Source of the DNA: Robiginitomaculum sp.
GTDB taxonomy: Bacteria > Pseudomonadota > Alphaproteobacteria > Caulobacterales > Maricaulaceae
NCBI GenBank assembly: GCA_015485335.1
Contig: WFTT01000074.1
Location: 1 to 39,759, forward strand
Reading direction: 5' to 3'
DNA: 39,759 bases
In this document: piece after piece, positions 1 to 8,722 of the stretch
Layout: each line of letters starts with the position of its first letter
Position numbering within the stretch: the stretch's first letter is position 1
The notes under the pieces: generated by a model
Seen by the model: the letters and a program-made list of their open reading frames with translations, nothing else
What the model was told of the DNA's origin: nothing
The model's database searches: none
Program-made: the position numbers and the translations under genes

Positions 1-365
1 CGGCCCGGCATGGCGGCACGCCAATCGGCAATGGCACCGTGCATGGTTTGCGGAAAATGCACGCCGGTATCCGGCCCCGGGGGCACGCCGCTGTCACAGG
101 AGACCAGAAACGTAAGGCCACGGTCCCTGGCAATGGCGCTGGCTTTGGTACTGATCCGGCGGGCGTTTGGGTCACCAAAATGGCGATAAATCAGGGCGCA
201 TGGTGCCGGTAAATGACTGGCCAGCGCGATGGGGTCGGGCAGGCGTTTTGGATCGGTCAGCACGATCAATGGTGGCAAACCCGGCGTGCTCTGTGTGGCG
301 GCCTTGGCGATTTTCGCCGCCTCTCTTGCGAGCGCGGCCGCGCCGGTATAGGGGGGGGTGGTCAT
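1..365 (-). CDS. ThiE-like thiamine phosphate synthase family protein (3' end outside window)
   Basis: The reverse strand reads as an open frame from an ATG at 365 to the window edge, about 121 codons. It contains PPLIVLTDPKRLPDP, then ALIYRHFG, FLVSCD and GVHFPQ, the order seen in the thiamine phosphate synthase/TenI (TIM barrel) family of alphaproteobacteria. Known members join the thiazole and pyrimidine halves of thiamine, but many short paralogues next to yggS are unproven, so the substrate is inferred. A GGATGAGG ribosome-binding site lies about ten bases upstream of the start, inside the yggS coding region. The start codon shares bases with that of the divergent yggS. The C-terminal half, with most phosphate-binding residues, is not visible. 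Confidence 0.72.
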   Translation of the reverse strand, partial: MTTPPYTGAAALAREAAKIAKAATQSTPGLPPLIVLTDPKRLPDPIALASHLPAPCALIYRHFGDPNARRISTKASAIARDRGLTFLVSCDSGVPPGPDTGVHFPQTMHGAIADWRAAMPG

Positions 366-1041
366 GACCCAAACCTCATCCAAAATCGTCACCGCCCGCC
401 AGGAAATCCTGGAGCGCATCGTCGCCGCCGCCCGGGGCGCCGGGCGCGCACCAGAAGCTATCACGCTGATTGCCGTCTCCAAACAGCAAAGTGATGATCG
501 TATTGCCGCCATGGTCGCCACCGGGCAATTGGTGTTCGGTGAAAACCGGGTGCAGGAGGCCCAGGCCCATTGGCAAGATCGCAAAAATCAGATGCCAGAC
601 CTGAAATTGCATCTTATCGGCCCGTTGCAAACCAATAAGGCACTGGATGCGGTCAAGTTATTTGATGTGATCGAAACTCTGGACCGGCCAAAACTGGCCG
701 CTGCTTTGGCCAAGGCTATGGACAAGGCCGGGCGGCAGATAGACTGTTTTGTGCAGGTCAATACCGGTGAAGAACCGCAAAAGGCGGGTCTGTCCCCTCA
801 GGAGGTGGATGGCTTTGTCGCCGATTTGCGCCAAACCTATGATATCGAGCCAAAGGGCCTGATGTGCATTCCGCCGGTGGGTGAGGAACCGGCCATGCAT
901 TTTGCATTATTGCGCAAAATCGCCCAGCGCAATGGCATTACAAACCTGTCCATGGGTATGAGCCATGACTTTGAAACCGCCATTGCCTTTGGGGCCACCC
1001 ATGTTCGGGTTGGCACGGCGCTGTTTGGCCCGCGCGGCTAG
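364..1041 (+). CDS. yggS: YggS/PLPBP family pyridoxal phosphate homeostasis protein
   Basis: A 225-residue protein, normal for the PLPBP (YggS/PROSC) family, which binds pyridoxal 5'-phosphate without known catalysis and buffers PLP and amino acid pools in the cytoplasm. Visible motifs are the PLP lysine (AVSK, K40), FGENRVQE, HLIGPLQTNK, VNTGEEPQKAG, and the C-terminal MGMSHDFETAIAFG followed by VRVGTALFG. A GTG at 358 could add two residues; the ATG at 364 is preferred. The upstream run of G with AGG-like content at 352-359 can act as ribosome-binding site. The gene diverges from the ThiE-like gene with overlapping start codons, and its TAG stop overlaps the convergent transpeptidase gene. 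Confidence 0.93.
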   Translation: MTQTSSKIVTARQEILERIVAAARGAGRAPEAITLIAVSKQQSDDRIAAMVATGQLVFGENRVQEAQAHWQDRKNQMPDLKLHLIGPLQTNKALDAVKLFDVIETLDRPKLAAALAKAMDKAGRQIDCFVQVNTGEEPQKAGLSPQEVDGFVADLRQTYDIEPKGLMCIPPVGEEPAMHFALLRKIAQRNGITNLSMGMSHDFETAIAFGATHVRVGTALFGPRG

Positions 1042-1541
1042 CCGATCTGTATGAGGGTTTTGGGCCCGACGTAAGCAAAAAGCGCGCGTAAATCCGGCTC
1101 GTTCAAGGCTACGCACCCATGGGTCGGTGAATAATCCGGCCGGGCCAGATGCATAAAAATGGCGCTGCCAAGGCCCGCCACCGGCGGGGCATCATTGTGT
1201 GATAAAATACCGATCAGGTCATAGACGTGATCCTCGCGCCACAGCACTTCGTGCGAAGCGGGATAGGGCAGGGCCACCGGGCGATTATAGGCCGGATCGG
1301 CCGGATCATCGCACCAGCCATCATCGGCAAGGATTGCCCGCAACGGCAGGACGGTTTTGGGGCGCGCCAGCCGGTCGGCGCGATAGAGGATCCGGCGCAG
1401 GGTATAGATGCCCCGCGGGGTGGCCCCATCGCCTTCGCGCTTGTCAGAGGCCGCGCACAGGCCGGCGGGTCCCAACGCACAGCGTGCCTGATGCCCTTTC
1501 CAATTGATCACACCATCTGAACTTATTGTGATCACAGGCAT
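1038..1541 (-). CDS. YkuD-type L,D-transpeptidase family protein
   Basis: A 167-residue protein with the L,D-transpeptidase catalytic signature: H131, then SPTHGC with H141 and nucleophilic C143. Family members cross-link peptidoglycan or attach proteins to it, or trim it. There is no signal peptide or membrane segment, as in the short alphaproteobacterial YkuD proteins whose location is unclear. The N-terminal region reads like the YkuD fold (EGDGATPRGIYTL). The stop overlaps that of yggS by four bases (CTAG at 1038-1041). The gene diverges from the response regulator at 1657, and the 115 bases between them must hold both promoters. The exact substrate cannot be read from sequence. Confidence 0.88.
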   Translation of the reverse strand: MPVITISSDGVINWKGHQARCALGPAGLCAASDKREGDGATPRGIYTLRRILYRADRLARPKTVLPLRAILADDGWCDDPADPAYNRPVALPYPASHEVLWREDHVYDLIGILSHNDAPPVAGLGSAIFMHLARPDYSPTHGCVALNEPDLRALFAYVGPKTLIQIG

Positions 1542-1564
1542 TTTTCCTTGATTCCTGGAATTTA

Positions 1565-1575
1565 GACCTTAGGTC
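1565..1575. repeat. Short inverted repeat in the ldt/cenR intergenic region
   Basis: GACCT-T-AGGTC is a perfect palindrome with 5-bp arms, midway between the divergent transpeptidase and cenR genes. It could be an operator half-site pair, but it is short enough to arise by chance. Confidence 0.3.
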
Positions 1576-1656
1576 GTGGCGTCGCGCACTCTTGCGCAAT
1601 GCGTGCGAAGGGACCATCTTTATGGCCCTGACGCCAACAAGTCTGGACTATACGCT

Positions 1657-2343
1657 ATGGCCGCTAAAAAAACGATCCTCATTGTCGATGATGACGATGA
1701 TTTGCGCGAAACGCTCGGCGAGCAGTTTGAGCTTTATGAAGAGTTTAAAACCGTACTGTGTGTCAATGCCAGCGAAGGCATTAAAACCGCCAAGACTATT
1801 CGCGCTGATGCGATTTTGCTGGACGTGGATATGCCCGACATGGATGGGCGCGAGGCCTGTCGGATGATGCGCAAGGCCGGGGTGACCGCCCCGATTATCA
1901 TGCTGACCGGTGCCAAAACCGACGCGGATCAGATTTTGGGCCTGGAATCAGGGGCCAATGACTATGTCTGTAAACCCTTTAAATTTGCGGTTTTGTTGGC
2001 CCGTATCCGCGCCCATTTGCGCTCACATGAACAAAGCGAAGATGCGGTGTTCGAATTGGGGACTTATGAATTTCGCCCGGCGCACAAAATGCTGGTCACC
2101 AAAGATGACAAAAAAATTCGCCTGACCGAGAAAGAAACCAATATTTTAAAATATCTCTATCGGGCCAGCCCCAAAACCGTTTCGCGAGATGAATTGCTGC
2201 ACGAGGTGTGGGGTTATAACGCCAAGGTGACCACCCATACGCTGGAAACCCATGTCTATCGCCTGCGCCAGAAAATCGAGACAGACCCGGGCCAGGCCCG
2301 CCTGTTGCTGACCGAATCAGGTGGCTATCGGCTGGCGCAATAA
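1657..2343 (+). CDS. cenR: OmpR-family response regulator, CenR-like
   Basis: A 228-residue two-component regulator. Residues 1-125 form a receiver domain with acidic pocket D11-D12, phospho-acceptor D56 (LLDVDMPDMDG), MLTGA and KPF lysine. Residues 130-228 are a winged-helix DNA-binding domain (RLTEKETNILKYL, THTLETHVYRLRQKIE). The N-terminus MAAKKTILIVDD and the C-terminus match what I know of alphaproteobacterial CenR, an essential regulator of envelope genes in Caulobacter and Rhodobacter; that assignment rests on memory of the family. The open frame extends 27 codons upstream to 1576, but the ATG at 1657 gives the normal start. No partner histidine kinase is nearby. The neighbouring transpeptidase would fit an envelope role (inference). 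Confidence 0.75.
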   Translation: MAAKKTILIVDDDDDLRETLGEQFELYEEFKTVLCVNASEGIKTAKTIRADAILLDVDMPDMDGREACRMMRKAGVTAPIIMLTGAKTDADQILGLESGANDYVCKPFKFAVLLARIRAHLRSHEQSEDAVFELGTYEFRPAHKMLVTKDDKKIRLTEKETNILKYLYRASPKTVSRDELLHEVWGYNAKVTTHTLETHVYRLRQKIETDPGQARLLLTESGGYRLAQ

Positions 2344-2347
2344 ACGA

Positions 2348-3316
2348 TCAGGCGGTGGCCCGGTCGTTAAACTGGCCATGATGGCGATAGCGCTCAAGAT
2401 ATGCCGGCAAAATGGCTTCGGCGGTTTCCAGATCGGTTATGCCCATATCCTCAAAGCCGGGCAAAGCGCCATCAGGGATATTGTCAGAACGCAATAACAA
2501 CACCTGATCACGGGTCAAAAAGGGTTCCACAAAGGGGATCGCCCCCAGCATTTCGCCAATAAAGCCTAAAAAGTTGGCGGCAAAAAATGGCACCGGCACC
2601 AATAGCCTTTTGCGTCGTGTGACCTCCAATACGGTGCGGATAATCTCTTCCAGGCTCAACACTTCTGGCCCTGCCAGCTCATAAGTTTTTCCCTGAGCAT
2701 CCCTATGGTCCAGCGCATACACCACGGCCCGGGCCACATCGGCAACATAAACCGGGGCGAATTTGGTATGACCGCCGCCAATCAACGGCAGTACAGGCGA
2801 CAAGACGGCCATGGATGCAAAGCGTTCATACAGGCCATCACCAGGCCCAAAAATCACCGAAGGGCGCAAGATCACGGCACCAGGTATGGCGGCGCGCACG
2901 GCGTTTTCGCCCAGGGCCTTGCTGGTGGCATAGGTTGAGGGCGAATTTTCATCAGCGCCCAGCGCCGACATATGCACAAAATTTTCAATGCCGTGGGCGG
3001 CGGCGCGCTGGGCCACCAGTTCGGCGCCGCGGGTATGCAGGCTGGAAAATTTCTGACGACCAGCCTCAAAAAGAACGCCTACTAGATTGATCACCGCATC
3101 GGCGTGTACCAGGGCCCGGTCTATAGAGGCGGGCATGCGAATATTGGCCTGAACCAATTGCACCTGACCGACCTGTCCGCAAACTTGCAGATGCAGTGCG
3201 CGATTGGGGCGTCGACAGGCCACGCGCACGCGCCAGCCATCCTTGCAAAGCGCGCGTACGATATGGGTGCCAACAAAACCGGATCCGCCAAAAACAACGA
3301 CCAACTTGTCTTTCAT
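2348..3316 (-). CDS. NDUFA9-like NAD(P)-binding dehydrogenase/epimerase (atypical SDR family)
   Basis: A 322-residue protein with an N-terminal Rossmann motif (VVVFGGSGFVGTHIV, residues 6-20) and the order typical of the complex I NDUFA9-like atypical short-chain dehydrogenases common in alphaproteobacteria: INLVGVLFEAG, VHMSALGA, RPSVIFGPGD and KFAPVYVADVA. The usual SDR YxxxK is replaced by a YATSKALGE segment. Bacterial homologues are annotated as complex I accessory NADH-ubiquinone proteins, but whether they bind complex I is not shown. Two in-frame ATGs (3319, 3316) follow a GAGG; 3316 has the better spacing. The open frame runs 50 codons further up, which I take as non-coding. It converges on cenR with four bases between stops and no terminator. 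Confidence 0.82.
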   Translation of the reverse strand: MKDKLVVVFGGSGFVGTHIVRALCKDGWRVRVACRRPNRALHLQVCGQVGQVQLVQANIRMPASIDRALVHADAVINLVGVLFEAGRQKFSSLHTRGAELVAQRAAAHGIENFVHMSALGADENSPSTYATSKALGENAVRAAIPGAVILRPSVIFGPGDGLYERFASMAVLSPVLPLIGGGHTKFAPVYVADVARAVVYALDHRDAQGKTYELAGPEVLSLEEIIRTVLEVTRRKRLLVPVPFFAANFLGFIGEMLGAIPFVEPFLTRDQVLLLRSDNIPDGALPGFEDMGITDLETAEAILPAYLERYRHHGQFNDRATA

Positions 3317-3495
3317 CATGTGCCTCATGCGCTGTAGATATGTTCCGAGACCTAGCGCTATCGGCAGGCCCTGTCCATGTGCATTTTGCTGCATTATCTG
3401 CGGCAGAACCGCCCTTGGGGTGCCTTTCATGTGAGAAAGCCTGTCCCGGGTGATTGACCGGCTCAACGCTTTGCACTATTTCGGCGCATCCACCT

Positions 3496-3582
<87 letters not shown>

Positions 3583-3636
3583 TTTTCCTGTCCGAACGCG
3601 ATGCTGGCCCAAGTGTATTGAGGAGAGAGCACGCTC

Positions 3637-4089
3637 ATGACCGGATCACCACAATTAACCTATCCCGTCATAACCCTGATCGCCGGTATCGGTATTCCGA
3701 TCATGGCGGCGATGAACGCCCATCTTGGGGCGCGTCTTGGTAATCCGGCGGCGGCCAGTGTGGTTCTCTTTCTTGTTGGCCTGATTGCCGCGCTGCTGAC
3801 GCTGGGTTTTACCGACATGCCAAGCCGGGCCACGGTGTTGGCCGCGCCGCGACTGTATTTTCTGGGTGGGCTGCTCATGGCCTTCTATGTCTTGTCGATC
3901 ACCTGGATCGCGCCGCGCTTTGGTGTTGGCAATGCGATTTTCTTTGTCCTGCTGGGGCAGTTGATTTCTGCCTCAATCATAGACCATTTCGGGCTTTTCG
4001 GGGCTACCGCCGTACCCATAGAGGGGCGGCGGATTATCGGGCTGGTCTTTATGGCCATAGGGGTGTTTCTGGCCCGGCGCATGGGGTGA
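3637..4089 (+). CDS. YdcZ (DUF606)-family small membrane transporter
   Basis: A 150-residue, almost wholly hydrophobic protein with about five membrane helices. It matches the YdcZ/DUF606 group of the drug/metabolite transporter superfamily: GIPIMAAMNAHLGARLGNP near the N-terminus, a central VVLFLVGLIAALL helix, WIAPRFGVGNAIFFVLLGQL, and a C-terminal GLVFMAIGVFLAR. Members are half-size transporters thought to pair as antiparallel dimers; the substrate is unknown. An AGGAGAG ribosome-binding site precedes the ATG. It sits alone between a tRNA and RNase D. Confidence 0.83.
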   Translation: MTGSPQLTYPVITLIAGIGIPIMAAMNAHLGARLGNPAAASVVLFLVGLIAALLTLGFTDMPSRATVLAAPRLYFLGGLLMAFYVLSITWIAPRFGVGNAIFFVLLGQLISASIIDHFGLFGATAVPIEGRRIIGLVFMAIGVFLARRMG

Positions 4090-4165
4090 GGATGTATCGA
4101 CAGTTGCGGCCCCGGCTCGACACGGCTAGAAGGCGTCTATTCAATTAAGGCGATGAGACGCGACC

Positions 4166-4780
4166 ATGACCATTACCCTGCATCAACATGATTTACCGGC
4201 GGATGTTTCCTTTGGCGACAGCGTGGCGGTGGATACCGAAACACTGGGTCTGTCGCTGACCCGCGATCCTCTATGCCTGGTACAACTGAGTGCAGGGGAC
4301 GGAAACGCCCATTTGGTGCAGATGGACCGTTCTTCTTATGACTGCCCGAATTTGAAGGCCTTGCTGGGCAATCCTGAGGTACAGAAAATATTTCATTTTG
4401 CCCGTTTTGATGTGGCCATGGTGCAAAAGTATCTGGGGGTGACAATGACCCCGCTTTATTGCACCAAAATTGCCTCCAAACTGGTGCGCACCTATACGGA
4501 CCGCCATGGTCTGAAAGACCTTACCCGGGAGCTGATCGGCAAGGACATGTCAAAACAACAGCAAAGCTCGGATTGGGGCGCGGCCGAGCTGAGCCAGGCA
4601 CAACAGGCCTATGCGGCCTCTGATGTGCTCTATTTGCATCAATTGAGAGACAAGCTGAACATGATGCTGGAACGCGAAGGGCGGATGGAACTGGCGCAGG
4701 CCTGTTTTGATTTTCTGCCCACACGTTGTGCGCTGGACCTGGCGGGTTGGGCGGAAACCGATATTTTTGCCCACGCTTAA
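4166..4780 (+). CDS. rnd: Ribonuclease D-like 3'-5' exonuclease
   Basis: A 204-residue DEDDy exonuclease. The metal-binding residues are visible: D23 and E25 (AVDTETLGLS), D82 (HFARFDVAMV), and the YxxxD motif III (Y149-D153, YAASD). RNase D trims 3' ends of tRNA precursors and other small RNAs. Escherichia coli RNase D is about 375 residues with two HRDC domains; this protein ends after the catalytic domain, as do many alphaproteobacterial homologues, so substrate choice may differ. The tRNA-Leu gene lies 600 bases upstream on the same strand, which may be coincidence. Confidence 0.88.
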   Translation: MTITLHQHDLPADVSFGDSVAVDTETLGLSLTRDPLCLVQLSAGDGNAHLVQMDRSSYDCPNLKALLGNPEVQKIFHFARFDVAMVQKYLGVTMTPLYCTKIASKLVRTYTDRHGLKDLTRELIGKDMSKQQQSSDWGAAELSQAQQAYAASDVLYLHQLRDKLNMMLEREGRMELAQACFDFLPTRCALDLAGWAETDIFAHA

Positions 4781-4934
4781 CCTTTTTGCATTGCGACTCA
4801 TTCTTATGCTCTGGTCAATGTTCAGGTCTTGGGCCAAAAGAGGCCTGAAAATTGCCGTGATCACCGCTTTTAATGGCCTTCACATTGCGTTGAGGCGTTG
4901 GAGACTTGCCGTTTGGCCGTTATGATTCAAAAAA

Positions 4935-5645
4935 ATGGGGCAAACGATTACCAAAGCAGATAGCCATATGGACGCAGATACCGGAACGGTCAGACAGCAG
5001 AGCGAGATAAGCTGGGAACCGCGCCGCCGCATGACGCTGGAGGCGGCCCGAAAACGCAGTGCCGTTATTCGGGTATTGCGTCTTTCTTTTCTGATATTAT
5101 CGGCGCTGATTATCGCCGTGGTGGCCCTGTATATTATCCTGAATGCGATGCGCAAGGAAACGCCGGTGGCACCGCCGCCGGTGGAGGCCGATGGCGAAGT
5201 GCGCATGATCAATCCGCGCTTTACCGGGCGGGATAATGCGGGACGGCCCTATGTGGTGATCGCCGACACGGCCATCCGCCGTACTGATGAGCCCGATACC
5301 ACCGACCTGGTCAATCCGCGCCTGGATACCGCGCCTGGATCCGATAGCTCTCAGGTGACGGCGCGGCGCGGGGTCTATCAGGCCAATCTGAAAATACTGA
5401 ACCTTTATGATCACGTGCTGTTCACCACCCCCAACGGCTATAAGTATAAAACCGAACATGCACGGTTTTTTATTGATACGGATTCTATCGTGGGTGATGA
5501 GCCCGTCGATGGAACCGGCCCCATGGGCAGTGTGCGCGCGGATCGTTATGAAATTATAGATGGCGGGAAAAAAGTGACCTTTGCGGGTAATGTTGTCACC
5601 CGTATCAAAAGTCACAGTGACGCTAATGGAGATTCACATGAATAA
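4935..5645 (+). CDS. lptC: LPS export ABC transporter periplasmic protein LptC
   Basis: About 236 residues: a short cytoplasmic N-terminus, one membrane helix (about residues 46-69), then a periplasmic beta-jellyroll domain typical of LptC (MINPRFTGRDNAGRPYVV, LYDHVLFTTPNGY, VTFAGNV). LptC receives LPS from the LptBFG transporter and passes it to LptA. The start is uncertain: the ATG at 4935 and one at 4968 both lack a clear ribosome-binding site, and either keeps the membrane anchor. It overlaps lptA by eight bases, so translation is probably coupled. Confidence 0.87.
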   Translation: MGQTITKADSHMDADTGTVRQQSEISWEPRRRMTLEAARKRSAVIRVLRLSFLILSALIIAVVALYIILNAMRKETPVAPPPVEADGEVRMINPRFTGRDNAGRPYVVIADTAIRRTDEPDTTDLVNPRLDTAPGSDSSQVTARRGVYQANLKILNLYDHVLFTTPNGYKYKTEHARFFIDTDSIVGDEPVDGTGPMGSVRADRYEIIDGGKKVTFAGNVVTRIKSHSDANGDSHE

Positions 5646-6204
5646 GGCTTTCATCCGGACCACTGCGCTGGCCGTTCTGGTCAGTGCGGCTGCTTTGCCG
5701 GCCTTTGCGCAACTGAGCGCCAAACGCGGTGCGATTGTCATCAATTCCGACAAGCTAGAGGTTATTGATGCACAAAACGAAGCGCTCTTTTCCGGCCGGG
5801 TGGATGCGGTGCAGGACGATGCGCGGCTTCGGGCTGACAAGCTGGACGTATTATTTGATAAAAAGGTCGCCAAAGATGATACCGCCAACCAGCCGGGAGC
5901 GGGCTGGGGGGATGTGAAAACCATCATTGCCACTGGCAATGTTTTTTACGTAACCCCCAAACAGGTCGCCAAGGCGGAAAAGGCGGTTTATGATGTGGTC
6001 AAGGACCAGGTGGTCATGTCGGGCAATGTGGTGGTTACCCAGGGCAAGAACGTGATCCGGGGGGACAAGCTGGTTCTGCAGATCAGCACGGGCCGGGCCA
6101 TATTTGACACCACCAAAAATAATGGTACGCCCTCTGGCCGGGTACGGGCCGCCTTTTTCCCGGCCAAAAAGGAAAAAACAGAGTCTGAAGAACAGGCCAA
6201 TTGA
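5638..6204 (+). CDS. lptA: LPS transport periplasmic protein LptA
   Basis: A 188-residue periplasmic protein. Residues 1-24 are a signal peptide (cleavage after AFA), followed by the OstA/LptA beta-jellyroll: INSDKLEVIDAQNEALFSG, VFYVTPKQ, VMSGNVVVTQGKNVIRGDKL. LptA bridges the periplasm between LptC and the outer-membrane LptD. The ATG at 5638 is preceded by GGAGA inside the end of lptC. An open frame upstream to 5581 belongs to lptC sequence and is not used. Confidence 0.93.
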   Translation: MNKAFIRTTALAVLVSAAALPAFAQLSAKRGAIVINSDKLEVIDAQNEALFSGRVDAVQDDARLRADKLDVLFDKKVAKDDTANQPGAGWGDVKTIIATGNVFYVTPKQVAKAEKAVYDVVKDQVVMSGNVVVTQGKNVIRGDKLVLQISTGRAIFDTTKNNGTPSGRVRAAFFPAKKEKTESEEQAN

Positions 6205-6303
6205 TGACGGTTTTATAATGGGCCTTCACGCATCCTTAAGCCTGTTCAGCCCTAATGCAAAAGGCGCAATGCGGCGCGCAACGACACATATGGAAACGCA
6301 CGA

Positions 6304-7044
6304 ATGCAAGACCATTTGATCCCCGAAGATGGCCTCTATGTAGATGGGATTGGTAAATCCTTTCGCAAACGTCCCGTCGTCAAAGGCGTGTCCCTGTCAT
6401 TGGGGCGCGGCGAGGTTGTGGGGCTGTTGGGTCCCAACGGGGCCGGCAAGACCACCTGTTTTTACATGATTACCGGCCTGATTGCCGCCGATTATGGGCG
6501 CATCTTGCTGGATGGCCAGGATATCACCGCCTTGCCCATGTATCAGCGCGCCCGGCTGGGCCTTGGCTATCTGCCACAGGAAACCTCGATTTTTCGTGGC
6601 CTGACGGTGGAACAAAATATTCGCGGCGTGGTGGAGCTGGCGGTCAAGGATAAAGACCAGCGCAATGAAATGGTCGAAGCCTTGCTGGCAGAGCTGCATA
6701 TCGAACATTTGCGCAAATCGCCCGCTCTGGCCCTATCGGGGGGGGAACGCCGCCGGGTGGAAATCGCCCGGGCGCTGGCCACCAAACCATCCTTTATTTT
6801 GCTGGACGAGCCGTTTGCCGGGATTGATCCGTTGGCCATTGCCGATATTCGCGAGCTGATCAAGTTTCTCAGCCGGCGCGGCATTGGCATTCTGATTACC
6901 GATCACAATGTTCGCGAAACGCTTGAAATCGTGACCCGGGCTTCCATTATTTATGATGGTGAAGTGCTATTCGAGGGCCGCCCGGACGAAATTTTATCGA
7001 ACCCAGATGTACGCCGCGTATATCTGGGCGACAGCTTTATCTAG
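6304..7044 (+). CDS. lptB: LPS export ABC transporter ATP-binding protein LptB
   Basis: A 246-residue ABC ATPase with Walker A GPNGAGKT (43-50), Q-loop PQE (91-93), signature LSGGE (144-148), Walker B ILLDEP (165-170) and H-loop TDHN. The extra motifs LPQETSIFRGLTVEQNI and TDHNVRETL are diagnostic of LptB. It powers LPS extraction from the inner membrane together with LptF and LptG, which are not in the window. It lies 99 bases after lptA; nothing resembling a terminator separates them. Confidence 0.96.
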   Translation: MQDHLIPEDGLYVDGIGKSFRKRPVVKGVSLSLGRGEVVGLLGPNGAGKTTCFYMITGLIAADYGRILLDGQDITALPMYQRARLGLGYLPQETSIFRGLTVEQNIRGVVELAVKDKDQRNEMVEALLAELHIEHLRKSPALALSGGERRRVEIARALATKPSFILLDEPFAGIDPLAIADIRELIKFLSRRGIGILITDHNVRETLEIVTRASIIYDGEVLFEGRPDEILSNPDVRRVYLGDSFI

Positions 7045-7055
7045 GAGTAGCAGCA

Positions 7056-8579
7056 ATGGCGCTGGGGCAAAGGCTGGAAGTCAGGCAGGGGCAATCCCTG
7101 GTGATGACCCCGCAATTGCAGCAGGCAATCAAATTGCTGCAAATGTCCAATTTTGAACTGAATGCCTATGTCGAAGACGAGTTGTTGCGCAACCCACTGC
7201 TGGAACGCGGCAAGGGCGAGACACAGGACAGCGAAACGCCAGAACCGCAAAGCGCCGATACCCAGGATGGCAGCCTGGGCGAAGTCTCTATAGACGCTGA
7301 ATCCACCGCCTCCACCAGTGCCGCCGCCGATGCAGTGGATGCGGATTTTGAATCCACCTATGCCACCAGCCGCGAAGATGCTGGCGAACAGTCTCATGGG
7401 GCATCGGACCGCATAAGCGGCCTTTCGGGCAGTGGTGGCGGCAATGCCGGCGGCGAAAGCATTTCCACCATTATTGAACAAACCGCGACCCGCGATATTA
7501 CTCTGGTTGAACATTTATCCGAACAATTGGCGCTCACCACCCTGGACCCCAAGGACCGGCTGATGGCGGCGGCTCTGATTGCGCTGGTTGATGATGATGG
7601 TTATTTGCGCATTGATATTGGCGAAGAAGCGACCCGGCTGGGGGTGCCAACGGCCCGGCTGGAAAAGATACTGCAAACCCTGCAAACTTTTGAGCCCACC
7701 GGCGTTTGTGCCCGGGATTTGCGCGAATGCCTGGCGCTGCAACTGATCGAACGGGACCGTTATGACCCGGCCATGCAGGCAATGATTGATAATCTGGACC
7801 TGCTGGCCCGCCATGATATGGGGGCCCTGAAGGAATGTTGCGGCGTGGATGCCGAAGATCTTACGGACATGATCGGTGAAATCCGTGCCCTGACCCCCAA
7901 ACCGGGACAGGCCTTTGGTGGCGAAGAGGCCGCCGTAATGGTGCCTGATGTGATTGTTGGCGAACGCCCCGATGGCGGCTGGACGGTCGAGTTGAACACC
8001 GAAACTCTGCCGCGGGTGCTGGTCAATCAGCGTTACTATGCCGAGGTCAATGCTTCCCTGCGCAATGAAGAGGAAAAGACCTTTATTTCCGAATGCCACC
8101 AAAGTGCCAGCTGGCTGGTGAAAAGCCTGGACCAGCGCGCCCGCACCATTTTGAAGGTCTCGCGGGAATTGGTGCGTCAACAGGATGGCTTTTTGGCTCA
8201 TGGGATCGAGCATTTGCGCCCATTGAATCTACGCACGGTGGCCGATGCTATTGAAATGCACGAATCCACGGTCAGCCGGGTCACGTCCAACAAATTTATC
8301 CAGACGCCCCGCGGCCTGTTTGAACTGAAATACTTTTTTACCGCCGCCATTGCTTCGGTGGGTGGCGGCGAAGCCCATTCGGCCGAGGCGGTGCGCCATC
8401 GCATAAAGAATCTGATCGAACATGAAACCTTGGCCGAGGTGCTCTCGGATGATCGGATCGTGGAAATGCTGGCCGAGGCTGGCATCGATATTGCCCGGCG
8501 CACTGTGGCAAAATACCGCGAGGCCATGCACATTCCATCTTCTGTGCAAAGACGGCGAATTTTGAAGCAAAGTATTTGA
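7056..8579 (+). CDS. rpoN: RNA polymerase sigma-54 factor RpoN
   Basis: 507 residues, usual for sigma-54. Residues 1-47 are the glutamine-rich activator-interacting region I (MTPQLQQAIKLLQMSNFEL), about 50-140 the acidic variable region II, followed by the core-binding region and DNA-binding domain. The helix-turn-helix (VADAIEMHESTVSRVTSNK) and the RpoN box (ARRTVAKYRE, about 480-489) are intact. It directs transcription from -24/-12 promoters with enhancer-binding proteins, controlling nitrogen and often flagellar genes. It starts 11 bases after lptB and is probably co-transcribed with it, the usual proteobacterial arrangement. Confidence 0.97.
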   Translation: MALGQRLEVRQGQSLVMTPQLQQAIKLLQMSNFELNAYVEDELLRNPLLERGKGETQDSETPEPQSADTQDGSLGEVSIDAESTASTSAAADAVDADFESTYATSREDAGEQSHGASDRISGLSGSGGGNAGGESISTIIEQTATRDITLVEHLSEQLALTTLDPKDRLMAAALIALVDDDGYLRIDIGEEATRLGVPTARLEKILQTLQTFEPTGVCARDLRECLALQLIERDRYDPAMQAMIDNLDLLARHDMGALKECCGVDAEDLTDMIGEIRALTPKPGQAFGGEEAAVMVPDVIVGERPDGGWTVELNTETLPRVLVNQRYYAEVNASLRNEEEKTFISECHQSASWLVKSLDQRARTILKVSRELVRQQDGFLAHGIEHLRPLNLRTVADAIEMHESTVSRVTSNKFIQTPRGLFELKYFFTAAIASVGGGEAHSAEAVRHRIKNLIEHETLAEVLSDDRIVEMLAEAGIDIARRTVAKYREAMHIPSSVQRRRILKQSI

Positions 8580-8642
8580 AATTAAAAAAAGAATTCTTAC
8601 ATCTACGTGTAGGAAACCCGGCGACGTATTCTGCTGGCTTCT

Positions 8643-8670
8643 TTGAAACTGCGCCCCGGTCTGATAGACT
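8643..8670 (+). promoter_or_regulatory. Candidate sigma-70 promoter for hpf
   Basis: TTGAAA (8643-8648), a 16-base spacer and TAGACT (8665-8670) fit a housekeeping promoter in the 143-base gap between rpoN and hpf. Transcription would start near 8677, just before the hairpin at 8682-8699. Confidence 0.45.
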
Positions 8671-8681
8671 GTTTAGGTGGG

Positions 8682-8699
8682 ATGCAGCTTCATCTGCAT
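8682..8699 (+). repeat. Inverted repeat in the hpf leader
   Basis: ATGCAG-cttcat-CTGCAT, a perfect 6-bp stem with a 6-base loop, ends 11 bases before the AGGAG ribosome-binding site (8711-8715) of hpf. It is not followed by a T tract, so it is not a terminator; it could stabilise the transcript or be an operator. Confidence 0.5.
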
Positions 8700-8722
8700 G
8701 ACCAATCAAAAGGAGTAATGTG

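Noticed and set aside
4707-4925. Small plus-strand open frame between rnd and lptC
   Set aside because: Most of it overlaps the end of the RNase D gene in another frame, and the remainder has no ribosome-binding site or recognisable feature.
7515-8213. Minus-strand open frame of 232 codons inside rpoN
   Set aside because: It is a shadow of a strongly conserved gene and has a composition biased to His, Gln and Arg without any motif.
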